This document shows positions 22,501-35,915 of a stretch of 64,000 nt of DNA, one piece after another. The stretch is from Arthrinium phaeospermum (lineage: Eukaryota; Ascomycota; Sordariomycetes; Amphisphaeriales; Apiosporaceae). The notes beneath the pieces are model-generated. The model worked only from the letters and a program-made list of their open reading frames with translations, searched no databases and was not told where the DNA came from. The stretch is from assembly GCA_006503535.1 (NCBI GenBank), contig QYRS01000008.1, forward strand, positions 2,790,001-2,854,000, written 5' to 3'. The stretch's first letter is position 1; each line of letters opens with the position of its first letter. A program made the translations under genes and the position numbers.

Positions 22501-25052
22501 TCAACCTCGAATAGCTGTCGCAGCGTGAGCCTCAGGTGAAAACGGGAAGCGGTCCGACATTTGCTGCGCATGGTGGTACGGCATCGCATCAAAGCCAAGT
22601 CCACCCGACGACGACGACGTACCGGCTAGCGGGGACAGGGTCCCGGGGATAGAAGTCGGTCTAGCCGTCGTCGTGCCAGAAGTGGGCGGGCTCGCCAATT
22701 GACGCGGTGCCGAGGGCAGCCCGTGCAGTGGCGACTCGGCCGGTGAAGCCCCAATGGCAACGTGCGTGTTGTGGAAGTAGGGGTTCAGGTTCTGGTGGAT
22801 AGCATAACGCAGAGCGCCGTGCTGGGCCTTGTCCATCATCGGGCTGCTGGCGAGGCTGGAGTCCGAGCTCTGGTTGGCCAGAAAGTCGTCGCCGGCACCG
22901 TCGAAGCGAGCGTTGCGCAGAGTCCCGTCCTTGAGCTGGGGGCTAGACTGCTTAGAGCCATTGAACTGGAACATGACTCTATGTTAGTTCGATGTCTTCA
23001 TCTTGGGTGCGGCGCGCAGAGTCCGGGGGAGCAGGGAAACCATTAGGCTACGGGATGTCCGGGAGTACGTACAAAGCAGTATTTGTTAACAATCTCCTCA
23101 TACGAGGCAGAGGCGATGGTGGCGGATGCCGGAGATCCAGGAGGGCCAGAGAGCTGAGAAGGGGTAGGTCCGGACAGCGCGGCTTCCTTGGCCAGGGCCG
23201 GAGGGGGTTTGGCAGTCGAGTTGGCCACCTGGGTTTGGAGGGGCGGGCCGAAGGACAGCTTCTTGTGAGGCTTCATGTAAAGGCCATCACTAGGCGGGCT
23301 GTTACCCTTTTGGGCCTGCTTGACCGCGTCCAGCGAAGCACCAAAGTCGTACCGGTTGGCAAACGCAAGGCCGCTGGGGGCCGAGAGCTTGTTGGCCAGG
23401 TTGTCGCTTGGCAAGCTGGTCGTGGACTTGGACGCCCGCTTCAGACGGATAGGGGCGCTCTCCTCGCCAAGGAACTCATGGATAGGGCCGTCGTCCCACA
23501 TCTTGTGCTCGCTGCTGAACTCGTCAAACACGCCGGCGGGCAGAGACTTGGGTCTCGGGGCCGTCGAGGGGCTTGAGCGGCGGTTGCTGCGAGGCAAAGA
23601 GTGGGATGGTCGGGCACCGGCACCTTGGAAGTGCCTCTTCCCGTTCTGGGGCAGCATCTTCTTGCGGAAGTCAATCTGGAAGTTCAAGTCGTTGTTATTG
23701 TCCCAGTATTCACGGCCGTTGACATTATACCGCACGCAGAAGTACAGGGTCTTGGCCTCGAGATTGGCGAAGTCGGAGAGCTTGATGGTGAACTGGAAGC
23801 GGTCGTGGCCGGCCGGCGTCTCCCTAGGTCGGATCTCGTGGCTGTACTCGGCTCCCACCTCCGACACCGTCTTCCAGTAGTCGAACGTAAAACGGCAGAC
23901 CACCGACTTCTGGAACGCCATGTTGGCAACTGCAATGGAACCAAGTAGCGACTTCTGGTCCGGAGACATCCAGATCCGCTCCACTCGAATGGGCAGGGCT
24001 TTCCGTAGCGGGGTCTCGACAGGGAAGTTGTTGATGACGACCTCCCACTCGAAAGGAGGAGTCCGTGCAGCCGGCTTGTCTGTGTTGAATGGGTACTCGG
24101 TGTCGCTCTCGTAGTTGTCTGCCGGCGACGACCCAGCACTGACGGCAAGGGGGCGGTCGACTTGCAGGAAGTGTCGCACGTGCTCCAGGTGAGAATCGAA
24201 GTGGACGGCTTTGGAGAAGGTGGGGGTGCCGGGCATACTTGACGGTCGGCGGGCCGCGGCGGGCCTCAGCGCTGGCCGGACAAGCTCGCCCGACTTCTTC
24301 CTCACCATCTGGGGCTTCTGAGGAGGCTCGTCCATCTCCGAGTCCTCTTCGGATGCGGTGGGTGTGGCATCTGCAGACTTGGAGACGAAGATGTTAGGTT
24401 CTGTGTTAGAGCGCATGTGAGAGATGCGTCGGTGGCCTGGCGGGGGCTTGTGCTGCTGGACTTCCTCGGCCATCTCCTCGATCTGCGAGGGAAGCACCAG
24501 CAAGTCACCCGGAGAGGACGTCCGGTCAGGCGAGCTTGCTCGGTGCTGCGGGATGGCACTGATGGCATCCTGCAGCTCCCGCAAGTTCTCGATTTCCCGA
24601 CCGCGGGCATCGTCTCCACCAGCCCCTTCATCTTCGCTAGAGGTCTGCGAGTCAGGCGGCGAGATGATGGCACCGGCAGGCATCGACCGACCATCTGTGA
24701 CGGGAGGTGGGGATTGCCGTACCGGTCCAGCATTGAACTGAGCTGCCGCGGTCGCTATCGAGGCCGCGTCCGCCATTCCCTTCAAATCATCCGATGTACC
24801 AGGTGGTGTAATATCCGGCGTCGATCCATTGGCGGGGTAGGCGGCGGGTGCGGCTCCTGATCCAGCACTCACCGAGGGTGTTCGTCTGTGCTTGGTCAGA
24901 TACGAGGCCGACCGAGGCAGCGAAGGCCTCGGAGACTGGGCGTTCGGGGAGGTGGGGCTTGTTCCATGGAACGAGGACCTCCGGCTGACGGTGGGTGATG
25001 AGGGTGCTGAGGACGCAGGAGAGCGGTAGGAGGGCGGCGTGTAAGGCATTCC
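22501..25052 (-). CDS. Protein phosphatase 1 regulatory (glycogen-targeting) subunit with CBM21 domain, Gac1 family
   Basis: Two exons, 25052-23073 and 22965-22501, joined by a 107-nt intron (gtacgt...ttccag) that gives NKYCF/FNGSK, encode about 814 residues. I prefer the ATG at 25052, whose MPYTPPSYRSP start resembles Gac1 homologues. An in-frame ATG at 25292 would add 80 residues from what looks like a C/T-rich leader. The N-terminal half is Ser/Pro-rich and disordered. The PP1-docking RVxF motif appears as KAVHF (281-285, counting from this start), followed by LEHVRHFL. A CBM21 starch/glycogen-binding domain spans about 335-463 (RVERIWMSPDQKSLLGSIAV; YWDNNNDLNFQIDF). The C-terminus is disordered. 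By homology it targets PP1 (Glc7) to glycogen synthase and promotes glycogen storage in the cytosol. Confidence 0.9.
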
Positions 25053-28000
25053 CGATGTGGAGGGTTGCCTCGGTATAGAGACAGGTAGTGAGGTGAAGGA
25101 CGAGAGGTGGTTGTCCGACGTGAGGCGGCTTTTGTTCTTAGGGCTTTGCCTGACGGGTGGCAGACAAGGGAACAATTTCCTCCAGGTCTCGAACCAATTG
25201 TCGATGGAAGATGCGTGGGTGGCACCTCGTGTGAAAGAGACTGGTGGGCACTCGTAATGGCCGGCAGCTGCGAGGGAAGGATTGATTAGCATTCTGTTTC
25301 AGGGCAAGTCGAAGCAACGATGCGTATGTCCATGGTCTGGCCTATATAAGCAGGTAGCAGTGCTTTCCCCCACTTGATCCCAACACAGCAAGCAGATCGT
25401 TTCCAAGAAGGGACATGCAATTGGCTTCCTAACCCCATCGAACATGGGGGGACGTGGCAAGCGGCGGGTTCTCATGTATTTATACGGGCATCTGGATCCG
25501 GGGAAAAGCGTGGTTTGTGGAATGTGCAATGGTATGGGGTTTGGCCAAGGCCAAGTTGGAGACGTGTGGTGTTGTCAGAGGTAACGAGGGCTCAGGAATG
25601 AAGCGTGGTCATGGCTTCAACCGTTGCGCCCATGTCTTGCCCTGGACTTCCCAAAATGGCAATCCCCTCCTCTCTGGATCCAACCCCATTCGTGGTGTTT
25701 GCTGTGGCATCAAACCAGCTTGTGCGGCGCTGCTGCTGGGGCTTCGGGAGATTTGGACGCAAGGGATGGAAAGTGCAGGAAAGCGGGAATACTCACAATC
25801 ACAAAGTGGTGTTAATGTAAAGCGGTGCAGGCGGACTGTCGTAGGTGACGCAGTGATTGGCCGCTGGGTAATAGGCGGATAGGAAAGTCTCTCGAGGGGA
25901 CAAGGGGAATGCAGAGGCAGTATTCCAGCAGCAATGCAAACGAGATCCCAAGTAGCCCAGGAGGAGCGAGGGTGCTGGCAGTGTATCTGAGAATGCAGAC
26001 ACGAGCCGAGCGAGAACGTAGGCGAAAACTAGGTCGTCGTGCAACCTTTGAGTAAGCAAGTTCGTACAAGTTCCAGGAACTGTGCCGGTCGAAATAGAAG
26101 ATGGAGAAACCAGGTTCGACGAGTCCCAGGTAGCTAAGGCCGGGCTACTGCTTCGCGGAAAAGCAGAATCGACGACTCGTTCACTGATGCTCCGGACATG
26201 TATGCCGTCCAAGTGAATCGGCTGGCGATAGAGACGATCAGGAAGCAGGAAGAGCTAGAGTGGGACAATGGATGACCGTCAAGGTCAAGAGTCTGGGCAC
26301 AGGCCGGGGGGCTCTTGATTTGATCGGGCTGGGCTTCGCAAGAGATTGCGTCGAGCCGTTATCCTTTGTCTAACCTTAATGATGGTTTTTAGGCGTGCTT
26401 GCACTTCCTTTCTTCTGAGCCACAATCGAGGAAAAGAAGATTAAGGCTCAAAAGTAGTCCAACCGGGAAAACCAAATCAATGAGTCCACGGAAGGGGGAT
26501 AAGTGTAGCAAAAGGCAGCAACACCAAATGTCGACGACGACGACGACGAGTCTTGTCGAGGTATTATCGTAAGGTGAATGAGTCGACCAAAGAGGCGGTT
26601 GTTGCAAATGGGGTGGGAATCGGTCCGTTCTCCAGGTTTCTTTCCTTTCTCGGTCTTTCTCTCTCTTCTCTCCAGATTAAAAAAAAACAAGACACACGGT
26701 TCTCGGGTCTCGGGTCTCTCTTGTACGGTGCGGGTAAGGTGTCGGGTTAACCTTAAGGATTGGAGGAAATCCACACGCAGGCTTGAAGGGATTATATCTT
26801 CAGAAGAGATGACAAGTCTTCGAGATATTCCACGACAATGAGAAGCTGCTGTTCTCTGGTGTTGGTGGGATTAGAGGGATGTTGCAAGAAGCAGCTGGGG
26901 ATGGAGAGGAAGAAGGTGGGTTGACTGGCAGAGGGCTAGTTTAATAATGGTTGGGGCAGAGATACGAGTTGGTTTTGAAGGAAAAAGGCCCACCCCCCGT
27001 CTCGCTCGTCTTGACTTTTGCAGGTTGCAGGGGATGGATCCAAAAAGATAGGACTGAATGCCTGCAGCAGGGGAAAGGCCAGTGAGAGAGAAAAAAAAGA
27101 GTACATGCCCCCCCGGTGAGCGAGTGGAATTGATCGAATTATTTGGGGTGAAGGCACGGCAAGGTACCGGGCAAAGTCACTGGCACACCGCACCACCTGC
27201 GCTGCACTACCTGCGCTGGGGGTCTGGCATACAAATCAATCAGGGAGGGAGGCGCTAAGGCTCTAGGGCGTTAGCAGCTGTTGCAGTGCAGTGGTACTGT
27301 GGTGGGTGGTAGTGTACTTTGTTAGCTGCAGCTCGCGTCCAAGACCAAGGCCAAGGGGGAGGGGGGGGTCTGGTATGAGTGAGCGAGCATGGGTGGCTCA
27401 CAGACTGCAGAATGGGTCGACTTTTATTTTTTCTATCCTCAAGGGATGGGTCAATAGGTGAACGATGGGTTGGGATTGATGGGGGTGGGCCTGGAGCAAG
27501 AACTGGAGATGGAGATGCTGGCTGCTGGCTGCTGCTGCTGCGGGAGAGCCACTGGAGAGTCAAGGAGGAGCCCTGGCACTGGGTGCAGCAGTACCAGTCG
27601 CTGCGCTGCCGCTGCAATTCAATGGGCGACCAGGACCAGGGCCGCAACTGGGGGACAGTCGGCTGGGGGTGGGTAGAAGGTGGGAAGCCAGAGCAGCTTC
27701 AAGCGCAGGAGAGGTCCCACTCCCACCCAGCCGTGCATTTCGCGGCACCATCGACACTGTGTACCTGAGATTATGGCGTTGACCGGTTTACCTGCATTCA
27801 GACAGGAGGAGCCTAGGAGCCTAGGAGCCCCAGCAGCACAACGCTTGCTACGCTACCGCTGACGGGTTTACGGCTACCAGAGATGGCTATCTCCTTTTTC
27901 TCCCACGGCGATGGATACGTTACGTAGTTTGGATTGTTAACAAATGGCCTGGTCGGCGCGGCGAGGCTTTCTCGTGTGTCCTCTGGTCTGTCTGCTGTGG

Positions 28001-28999
28001 CAAGTCGGGTAAAGTATCAAATCGACCGCGACCAAGGCCAAGGAGGAATTACGCGGGTAAGCGGTAGAATCATGCGAGAACGGACAGAAGAGAGGCGCAG
28101 TGGCGCTTTTTTTTCCCTTTCTCCCCTTTGCTTCTCTGCTACGGCGGCGGACCTTTTTGCCCTGTTTGAGAATTGCCAATGGATTTGATTGATCGTTTAA
28201 TCTCACCTTTGCGCTCGTCATCGGCCGAGCTAAGCTACACCGGGAAGATTCCCCTGCTGAGTTTAGCCCGCGATGCGACGAGCGGGAATCCTTTCAATTC
28301 ATCAACAATTCCCTGGTATTGTGTTTCGAAAGGCCAGTGACAACCTTGCCTCTCGTCTTTTTTCCCTGGCTAGCTCCCCGGTGCCAGGCTCTCTCTTCGT
28401 TTTCTAAGTACCGATGTCAAACCAAAGAAAAAACCATAACCCACTGCCTGTGCACTGTAACGCGCGCCCGGGCCCTGATGGGGAAGGGCAAGGAGAGCCT
28501 CATCAAGGATTTCTCGCCGTATCGCGTGCTGATCACTCGCTAATATCTTCGAAACATTTGTCCAGGGAACCGGCATGGGGGAGGCCTTTGAAGTATCGTG
28601 TTTTCCTCGCTTATTTGGTCGCGGTTATTGTTATTATTATTGCTACCAACAATGCGTTTCTCTCTGTGTGCTCTGCGTCTGCATCAATCGAACGAACTCT
28701 CTGCCCAGCCGATCGCATGCGAAGGAATCCCAATGGATATCTGAGCCACGAAGACATCGCCATGCGTCGTGTGTGTGTGTACGTATTTGTGCGGGTAATT
28801 CTTATGATATGCAATGCAGCAGAGTGGATATGCTCAGAGAGTAGAGACGGACGGACTGGAGAATGGAGTCTCGAGTTTTCTATTCTAATTTCTTGTCTCT
28901 GTTTCGGTCTCGTCTCTCTCCATCGACTCGCTAGTCTTGCCCGTGCTCTTCTTGTGCTGTGGATAGTGGATAGGTTTGCAGATAGAGACAGTCAGTGAG
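25053..28999. other. Upstream region of the Gac1-like gene
   Basis: 25053-25292 remains in frame with the gene but reads like untranslated leader. Beyond it lies up to 3.7 kb with C/T and G/A tracts on alternate strands, GAC microsatellite sequence near 26532 and no coding region I can support. It may contain a long leader or promoter for the gene. Confidence 0.4.
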
Positions 29000-31900
29000 G
29001 GCCACCAAGAGGGCCCCGGAGAGCGTACCAAATTCATCAGTCATCCAGCTGTACAGGGGGCCCCGTGGTTCTACTATTTGGCGGTTTTTTGACCCAGCGC
29101 TGCACGACACGCGCGATGATGACGTCGTGGTGCAACAAAGAATGGCGCCAGTCTGAGTCTGCCCCCAGCCAGAAGAAAACCCCCATTGGAGCGTGCACGA
29201 TGGCTTCGTTTCGACGTGAGCCAGTCATGTTTATTACCTGCGGTATGGACATTGGGCAATTGGCCCCAATATGGATGCCGACAGCTGCCAATAACAGAGA
29301 ACGGCGAACTTACGGGGGGCCGGACAGGCCTTTGCTCCCTGTCGACGATCCCCGCCAAGCGAGGGGAGGTGGGACTCCATTTTCTCATGGCAACCAGGCG
29401 CCATGTCCCCAACCTACCAGTTCTGTCAAAAGAGCATGAGGCTTTCATTGACAGGTCTTGGTCGACGACAATCCTATATCAGAGTAAATAATATGACCCT
29501 GCGTAACACGATAATCACAGTAAGCCACGCCATCCACCATGATACAAGTCTGATGATCGCTATCTTGGAGAGCCTGCTGCTGCTGCTGCTGGCTGCTGCG
29601 CCGAATTCTTATCTGAGGCAACAAAGAAGCTGGGTAGGCTCCCCCACGCCTGCACACTGTGTGATGAATAAATTGCCGTCTTATCATTATTTGGCTTCGT
29701 TGCCAGAATCGTCTGATGCAATATCAATGTCAATCGTTTTGTATATGGTTAGAGTTTCAGCAGTCTCTGCGCAATATGCATTCAGCCAAGGAACCTTTCT
29801 CTCATGTCCATGTCATGGCCGATGCAGAATTGGCTACCTGTCACTCTTCCCGGTCATAAAAAAAAAGAAAAAAAGATGTGTCCATGTTGTTGTCGTCGTC
29901 CGTCGTCGGTTGCCGTTCCCAACTCCCACCTCCCACTTCCCACTTCCCACTTCGCTCCAGCCTAGCCCGTCAGCCCAGTCCCCTATCCATCCCATCCTCT
30001 ATCGCCTGCGGGCCCTGCAATAAGGGGTTTACGTTAGTCACGGTCTTGACAGTGTGCGCGACTTGTTGGTGTCGTGGTAGTGGCGAGACAGGAAAGCCTA
30101 ATGGGATGCGCCCCCCGCCGCCGCTACGATCTGTGTGCATGTACGGTGTGTAGATGTAAGCGCCGAAAATCGTCGGGTGTGCCATCTCCCCGGCACGGAG
30201 AGGGGACTCCCGACCTCGTCTGACTGGACACACAGAATCCAGATGCCAATTAACCTTTATGTCGACATTGGGGGTCCTACATGGCTGGCCCAGTCCTCGC
30301 CATGGGATTTGTGCGCCCCATATATGCGATTCTGCACATTCGGCACTAACGTGACCACATATGTATCGCGCAAGCTCAACAGGGCACCCAGAAACCTGTC
30401 CGGCAGGCGAGCTATGGTGTTTTGAGTTTGCGCCAGGCCTGCCCACGCGCGCCGGCTCTCAAACGTCGGTGTGCAGACGCCCGACACGAAACAACATCAG
30501 ACGGACGCAGAAGATAAAGAAAAAGAAAAGAAAATCGGCTGCTAGGTCAATACTTGCCATGTACAGCACTTGCGCACATAAGCGAGGTAGTGGATGGCAT
30601 CTGCATTATGTCCGTAAGCTATCAGATAATCCGACGTCGACTTGACCGGATGTGGCATCTTCTAATTGCCATTGCCATTGACAAATGTCGAACCCAATCC
30701 CGTGGCCGTCCCAACTAAGACATGAAACACACAGACACAGCCAGTTGCCGGTATGGCTATCTTTGGGGCGCGATAGAATTCGTATCGCCTGATGTTGGCG
30801 AGTCAGGAGCTCCTCGTCCTCCGATTCGACAACATGCCAGCCAGTAGTGGTAGAATAAGTAGTCGTAAAACCGCTCTCGTGAACGAACAAGACCAAGATG
30901 GCAACTCGCCTCTAGGTATGCAGTCGGACGTAACCAGAAAGCGAGGGACTTGGGGAGCAGCACAGAGTGCCCACTTGCCACTCTCGATGCGAATCATCAC
31001 AGTCACGCCAGACGGTCACATGAAGCAAGGTATGTCGAGGGACATATGCAGATATGCTGCCTCGACCAGGACAGCCTGACTAACCGGCGCAGTTGGCCCA
31101 GGATTGTCTGTGCAGACTCGGCGTGGGTGGAGACGAAAGGTGCTCTAGTGCGCACACAATGTCTCGGGAGTCGGGACCTTTTACTCCAAACAAAACTCCA
31201 GACAGCACTCCAGAGTCTGCGAACTGGGCAATCCTGGAGCAATGGGGCAATGGGGGCCACCGGAGCTGCTCGTTATCGGCCAATGAGAGTCTTGGATTCC
31301 AAGTCTTGTGTCTGTCAGTCTGGATAGCTGCCAGCACTCTGACTCCTACTGGTACTTGCGATATGCCCCATTACCACGCGTGAGGATATTACATGTAGCA
31401 TATTGGCAGCAGACATCGACAGACAGAAACATCTGCTCCCCGCGATGCCCTGGCATAGCAATGGAGACTCTTTAGTCAAATAATGACTGACATTCGACGC
31501 CGTACCCCACCAGGCAGACCAAACCAGCATCAAGCCCGCGCGGCGAAGCATTGCTCCTTTGAGACAGGACGACCCTAAGCGAACCCACCGCCTGCCCGCG
31601 CCCATCAATTTTGACTTTCAGCTGGGCATATCGCCGAACGGGGGCGTTGTTGATGTGAATAACACTCATGATACTATCTTGATTCTTGACTAAGAAGAAG
31701 AAGAAGGGCAGGTGCACACACACACTGTTTCCACCCCCTTCCCGACGAGAAGACCGGTCTGGTGTCCTGGCGCAAATCTGGTGCCGACTTTTCCTTCCTG
31801 ACGCTTGGCCTATCTTAGGTGTCGCGGTGCCGGAACATAATTGATTGATAGCGCAACGGTCGGCCGTGATTCGTCGATTCCACTTTGCGCTCCGGTGGGA

Positions 31901-33555
31901 TGTGGCGCTTACACCGACCCTTGCTTAGCCCCCAAGCCTCATGCCATCCCATCCTCAGGCCATTCGGTGTCTGGACTGTACTCACTAACAAATTGAGCCA
32001 CAAGTCAGCTGAGCATGAACTCGAGGGACGGACACACACGTCTGACATGAGGCTCTCGTCAAGCCTCTTTCTTGGGCACATCTCACTTCAAGACGCTTAC
32101 TTGTGGTGGTCTGCTTCTACAAGTGGTAAGCCGCCGCCCGACAAATGGGCTGGCGTCATCTGCTCCTCGGATAAATTGGGGAGAGATGGCTTCGGATGAC
32201 GCCTCCTCGGATATGTCTTCTACCTCCCTACACAAGCAGGCAGGTAGTATCGCACGCCCAGCAGCGTCCAGAACCTCCTCGCTCCGGATGCGGCGGTGTT
32301 TATCTCGAGATTCGAGCATTTGCCGGGCGCCGATCCGCACCGGATTGGGCGGGGTGTCTGGAGTGTCTAGACCGTACGATTTCACAATTCCATGCCCCTC
32401 CTGCCTCAAGATCCACTATCAACTCCCCCATGGGAGAGACTCGAAGGCTCCACCCAGCACATTTTTAGTAAGAGGCCCCGGTACCAAACGCTGCATCTCC
32501 TGGTGGTGGAGAAGACATGGGCAACGGCTCACGAAGGATGGGCCGTATATTCTCGCTGAAATTGCCATGACCAACATCAAACTGAAAGAAGTGCTTCAGC
32601 CGCGCGACAGGCAGAGGGAGTTCTGCAGCCAAGTTGGATGCATTCTCTGGTGGTCGCGAAGAAAAGCCCGTTATCAGCGAGCAGTTCCGACACCGGCCAG
32701 CCTTTTCGGGTGTTGCAGGGTGGGTGAGATGAGGCCATGATAGGCTGTCGGGGTTTGGATGAGACGATGCTGCAGGGAATTTGGGCCTGTCAGGACACCA
32801 AGAACATGCACATGTAGATTGCCGTCTCGGAAAGTCGATGTCGTTCTGTTTGCATCATCCAAGAAAAACAGGGTCCTCCGACGAGAATGAAGGGTATCTT
32901 TTCTTGCCAACCCTACCTGTTCCTTCTTCGCCGTCCATCGTATGAGATTGGTTAGCTACGGTGAAATCAATGGATATACGCTACATGGTACACACCACAT
33001 ACACACCAAATACTCGGCGATGCTGGTCTAAGCCCGCTTTGGTAGTAGTAGCTGCACAATGCAAAAGAGCACGACACCATCCGTCAATATTTGGCATGCG
33101 ACGACAATACTTGTACCTACTCGCTGGGATCGGCATGAATTCCTGCTGCAATAGTTGCTAATCTGGGGGACATATATGCAAGAGCCAGCATACAGCGAGA
33201 CGCCAGATCACGAAACTTGCGACACCCACACACGCACGCACACCATCAGCCAAGGCCAGAACGCAACGCACAACACGCTTCGAGACAACAAAAAACAACC
33301 TCCCATATCATCCTGAGATGTGAGACAAGCACACACAATCTGAAAGGAAAGAAAATTTTTGTCTTGGGGCGACTAGATGCAGCACGTCTTTCTGATTCGC
33401 AGGCCATGGGCTTGCATCTCATTTGCCACCCTGCAGGTTAATGCAGTGGTATGGCGCCTCGAAAGGTCGAAAATTAGGAGAGAGGCGTCCAATCAGGCCA
33501 TAGTCGAACGATCAAAAGGGTAACATTTGGGACTACCTGGGATTTTATCGTCTTG

Positions 33556-33576
33556 TTTTTTTTTTTTTTTTTTTTT
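33556..33576. repeat. T21 homopolymer
   Basis: Uninterrupted run of 21 T followed by a C/T-rich stretch. Confidence 0.9.
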
Positions 33577-34614
33577 CCTTCCTTCTCCTTGTACCACCCG
33601 AGACCGTTGAACACGAGGGGTTCTTTTCTTCACTGGCTGCCACGAGAGAGACCCAAACCTGTTTTACCTAAGCCCTCAGAACGCCTACCTACATACCTCA
33701 TCGTAGGTTTTTCCTTACGGCTTCTAGAAGTAGCGATCGCGATACGCCATACGATTGACATTGGATGACACTTTTCCCAGGATGCAGGACAAACTCTTAA
33801 ACTTACCCAAGAGATGAGTGTCTACGTATATCAAAAAAAGTATGCACCTGCATACATCAACTGTCGTTGCTAGACGTCCTCCGGAGTGGCATGTTGTACC
33901 GAATGGATGCAGAGGAAACAAATGCACTGTATTCAGTTTGGGGCTGCTGGGGAATAAAAAAACACAGTGCGTGTGACCGATTGAGCATTGGTCAAGCGAT
34001 TGCATAAGACAAAGATCATATCGGAACTTATTATATCCCAAGGCTCTTGGCACTGGCCCAAGCTCCCAGTGCTATGTATCTGGTGTGCTGCCAATCCCTG
34101 AAGCCTGTCCATTTCAGCCCCTCCTCTTCCCTGTCGCTTCCAGACACAGCACGGATAGGCTTCAGCAGATTGGTCTCACGTCGACGAAACAGACAACCTA
34201 ATTGGCATCTTCACCGTTCGCCTCTTCGCCTCTCCTGGGATACCAGTCAAGATGAAGCCGCGCGCAGCTCGTATCTATGCACGCCCAACAAAGATCTCAC
34301 ACCCTCATCATCCAGATTAGATGCACCTTGCCTGCTACCTAGCACACTGTAACGGGTCCCGCATTTCGTCATTCTCCCCCCATCACCTTTCGAGGCCTGT
34401 ACGATATGGGACGGCATCACTTATCAATCAATATATCCCGATGATGATGTGTGTTGCTGTTTTTTTCTGCTATCTAATGGCTGCCCCCATCTGCCAAGAA
34501 AGGCAATTCCGGGTGCATCGGGAAGAGCGACGAGAAGGTTGAGTTTAGGCTGCTTTACGTTTTGCCTTGAATGCGAGGCTTGGAACGCCGTGGATTGTTC
34601 CAAAGACTCCGATT

Positions 34615-34638
34615 GCTGCTGCTGCTGCTGCTGCTGCT
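34615..34638. repeat. (GCT)8 microsatellite
   Basis: Eight perfect GCT units in non-coding sequence. Confidence 0.9.
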
Positions 34639-35780
34639 TTATGCCATGTCACGTTGCCCGCGACCACGGGTTTTACCTCCTTCCATACATTAGGTATGTG
34701 GTTTGCTATCGCTACTTGCTGTTGCATTAACTCTGGCGCGAAAGCAAAGAAGAAGGTAGAACAAAGTGTATTCCGCCTCGGACCGGCCACGCCGCAACCA
34801 TCAGCACCGAACATATCATGCTCGTCTACTGAACGCGCATCAACAACGCATGTTGATGATGGTTGTCCTCGCCTGACACCGCACCTGCCTGAGCCGATGC
34901 GAATGGAGACATGCGAACTCCATTTTATGAAATTCCCAACACAAATCAAATTCCGAGAGGAGGCTCAAACCAAGGATCGGCAGGCCCAGCAACGGCGGCC
35001 GAGTCCGTGCAACTCTAACCAATGGGTCTCTCCCAGCATCGGCCGTTCTGTCTTGGATCATCGTTCGTTCGTTCGCGCGTTCGCTCGGGGAGGAGGAGTC
35101 GACTTCGGACTCCAGTCCGTATCCCCACCATCGTGAAGTTTCCCGGTCATGGGCTTTTCTTACCCTGGCCCCTAGGGATTTTGACATCTGCTGCTAGACT
35201 GTTAACTTTTCCCTTATTTGACGGCCTTGGCAGGGATCTCAACTTTTGGTGTGGTCCCCTCCTTAGCCCTCTTCCTAGGTACTACTTACAGTACTTACCA
35301 CCACCAGCAAAAGAAAAAAACCCCTTCGAGAGCCACACCACCACACCCATTGTGCTTACTGCACGACACTCACCTTATGTAACCCACATTGCCCTGCCAG
35401 CGGCGAATGGTGGCTGCAGGATGAGCAAACAACCTGGTTTGCGTGCATAGATATCAGTGTTTCGCTATTGCTACCACAGCCAAACCAGCGGCGGGCGGCA
35501 ACAGCACCACCAGCAACAGTCAACAATAGCGAGACGAGGCACACACACGCAACACACACACCTGTTATCATCACCACCACCCTCACCCTCGCCCTCACTG
35601 CATACATACCACCTACCTACTTCAACCTGGATAAACAAGCGTTCCACTCAGGGTAAAAGTCCTCCCTTCTTGTCGTTGATTCAAATCTAACAAGACTCGC
35701 TTGCGGCTTTGCGCGGCTCATCTTGGCTCGGCGTTGATACTACATACTATTTTGTTGTCCTCCGGGTCTGAAACATCATC

Positions 35781-35915
35781 ATGAACCGGCCTGGACGAAT
35801 CAGGCATCCCGCCGCCCTGTCTACAGTCTCCCCCTTGAAAGATTGTTATTCGATGGATACGTTTGAGAGCCCTGGTGCGAGTATTTCATGCGTCCGGAAT
35901 ACTTCGATGTGCTGA
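35781..35915 (+). other. Short open frame after a leader-like tract (possible truncated gene start)
   Basis: An ATG in the context CATCATCATG begins a 44-codon frame starting MNRPGRIRHPAALSTVSPLK. It follows several hundred bases of leader-like CA/CT-rich sequence. Soon after about 35870 the composition turns AT-rich and the frame ends at 35915. I do not recognise the peptide. It could be the first exon of a gene whose remainder is lost, an upstream frame, or chance. Confidence 0.2.

Larger units (their letters stand above)
29000..35780. other. Gene desert, part 1
   Basis: No gene supported on either strand. Open frames up to 222 codons (for example 32072-32740, plus) have no recognisable domain, no intron logic and no codon bias like the real genes. 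Homopolymer and CTG microsatellites are present: T21 at 33556-33576, (GCT)8 at 34615-34638, and a shorter CTG run near 29574. The last 600 bases (35200-35780) are rich in CA, CCACC and CT tracts and resemble a fungal 5' leader. Confidence 0.45.

Noticed and set aside
32072..32740. 222-codon plus-strand frame in the desert
   Set aside because: Arg/Ser/Trp-rich mixture without domain or promoter; overlapping frames on both strands are equally open.
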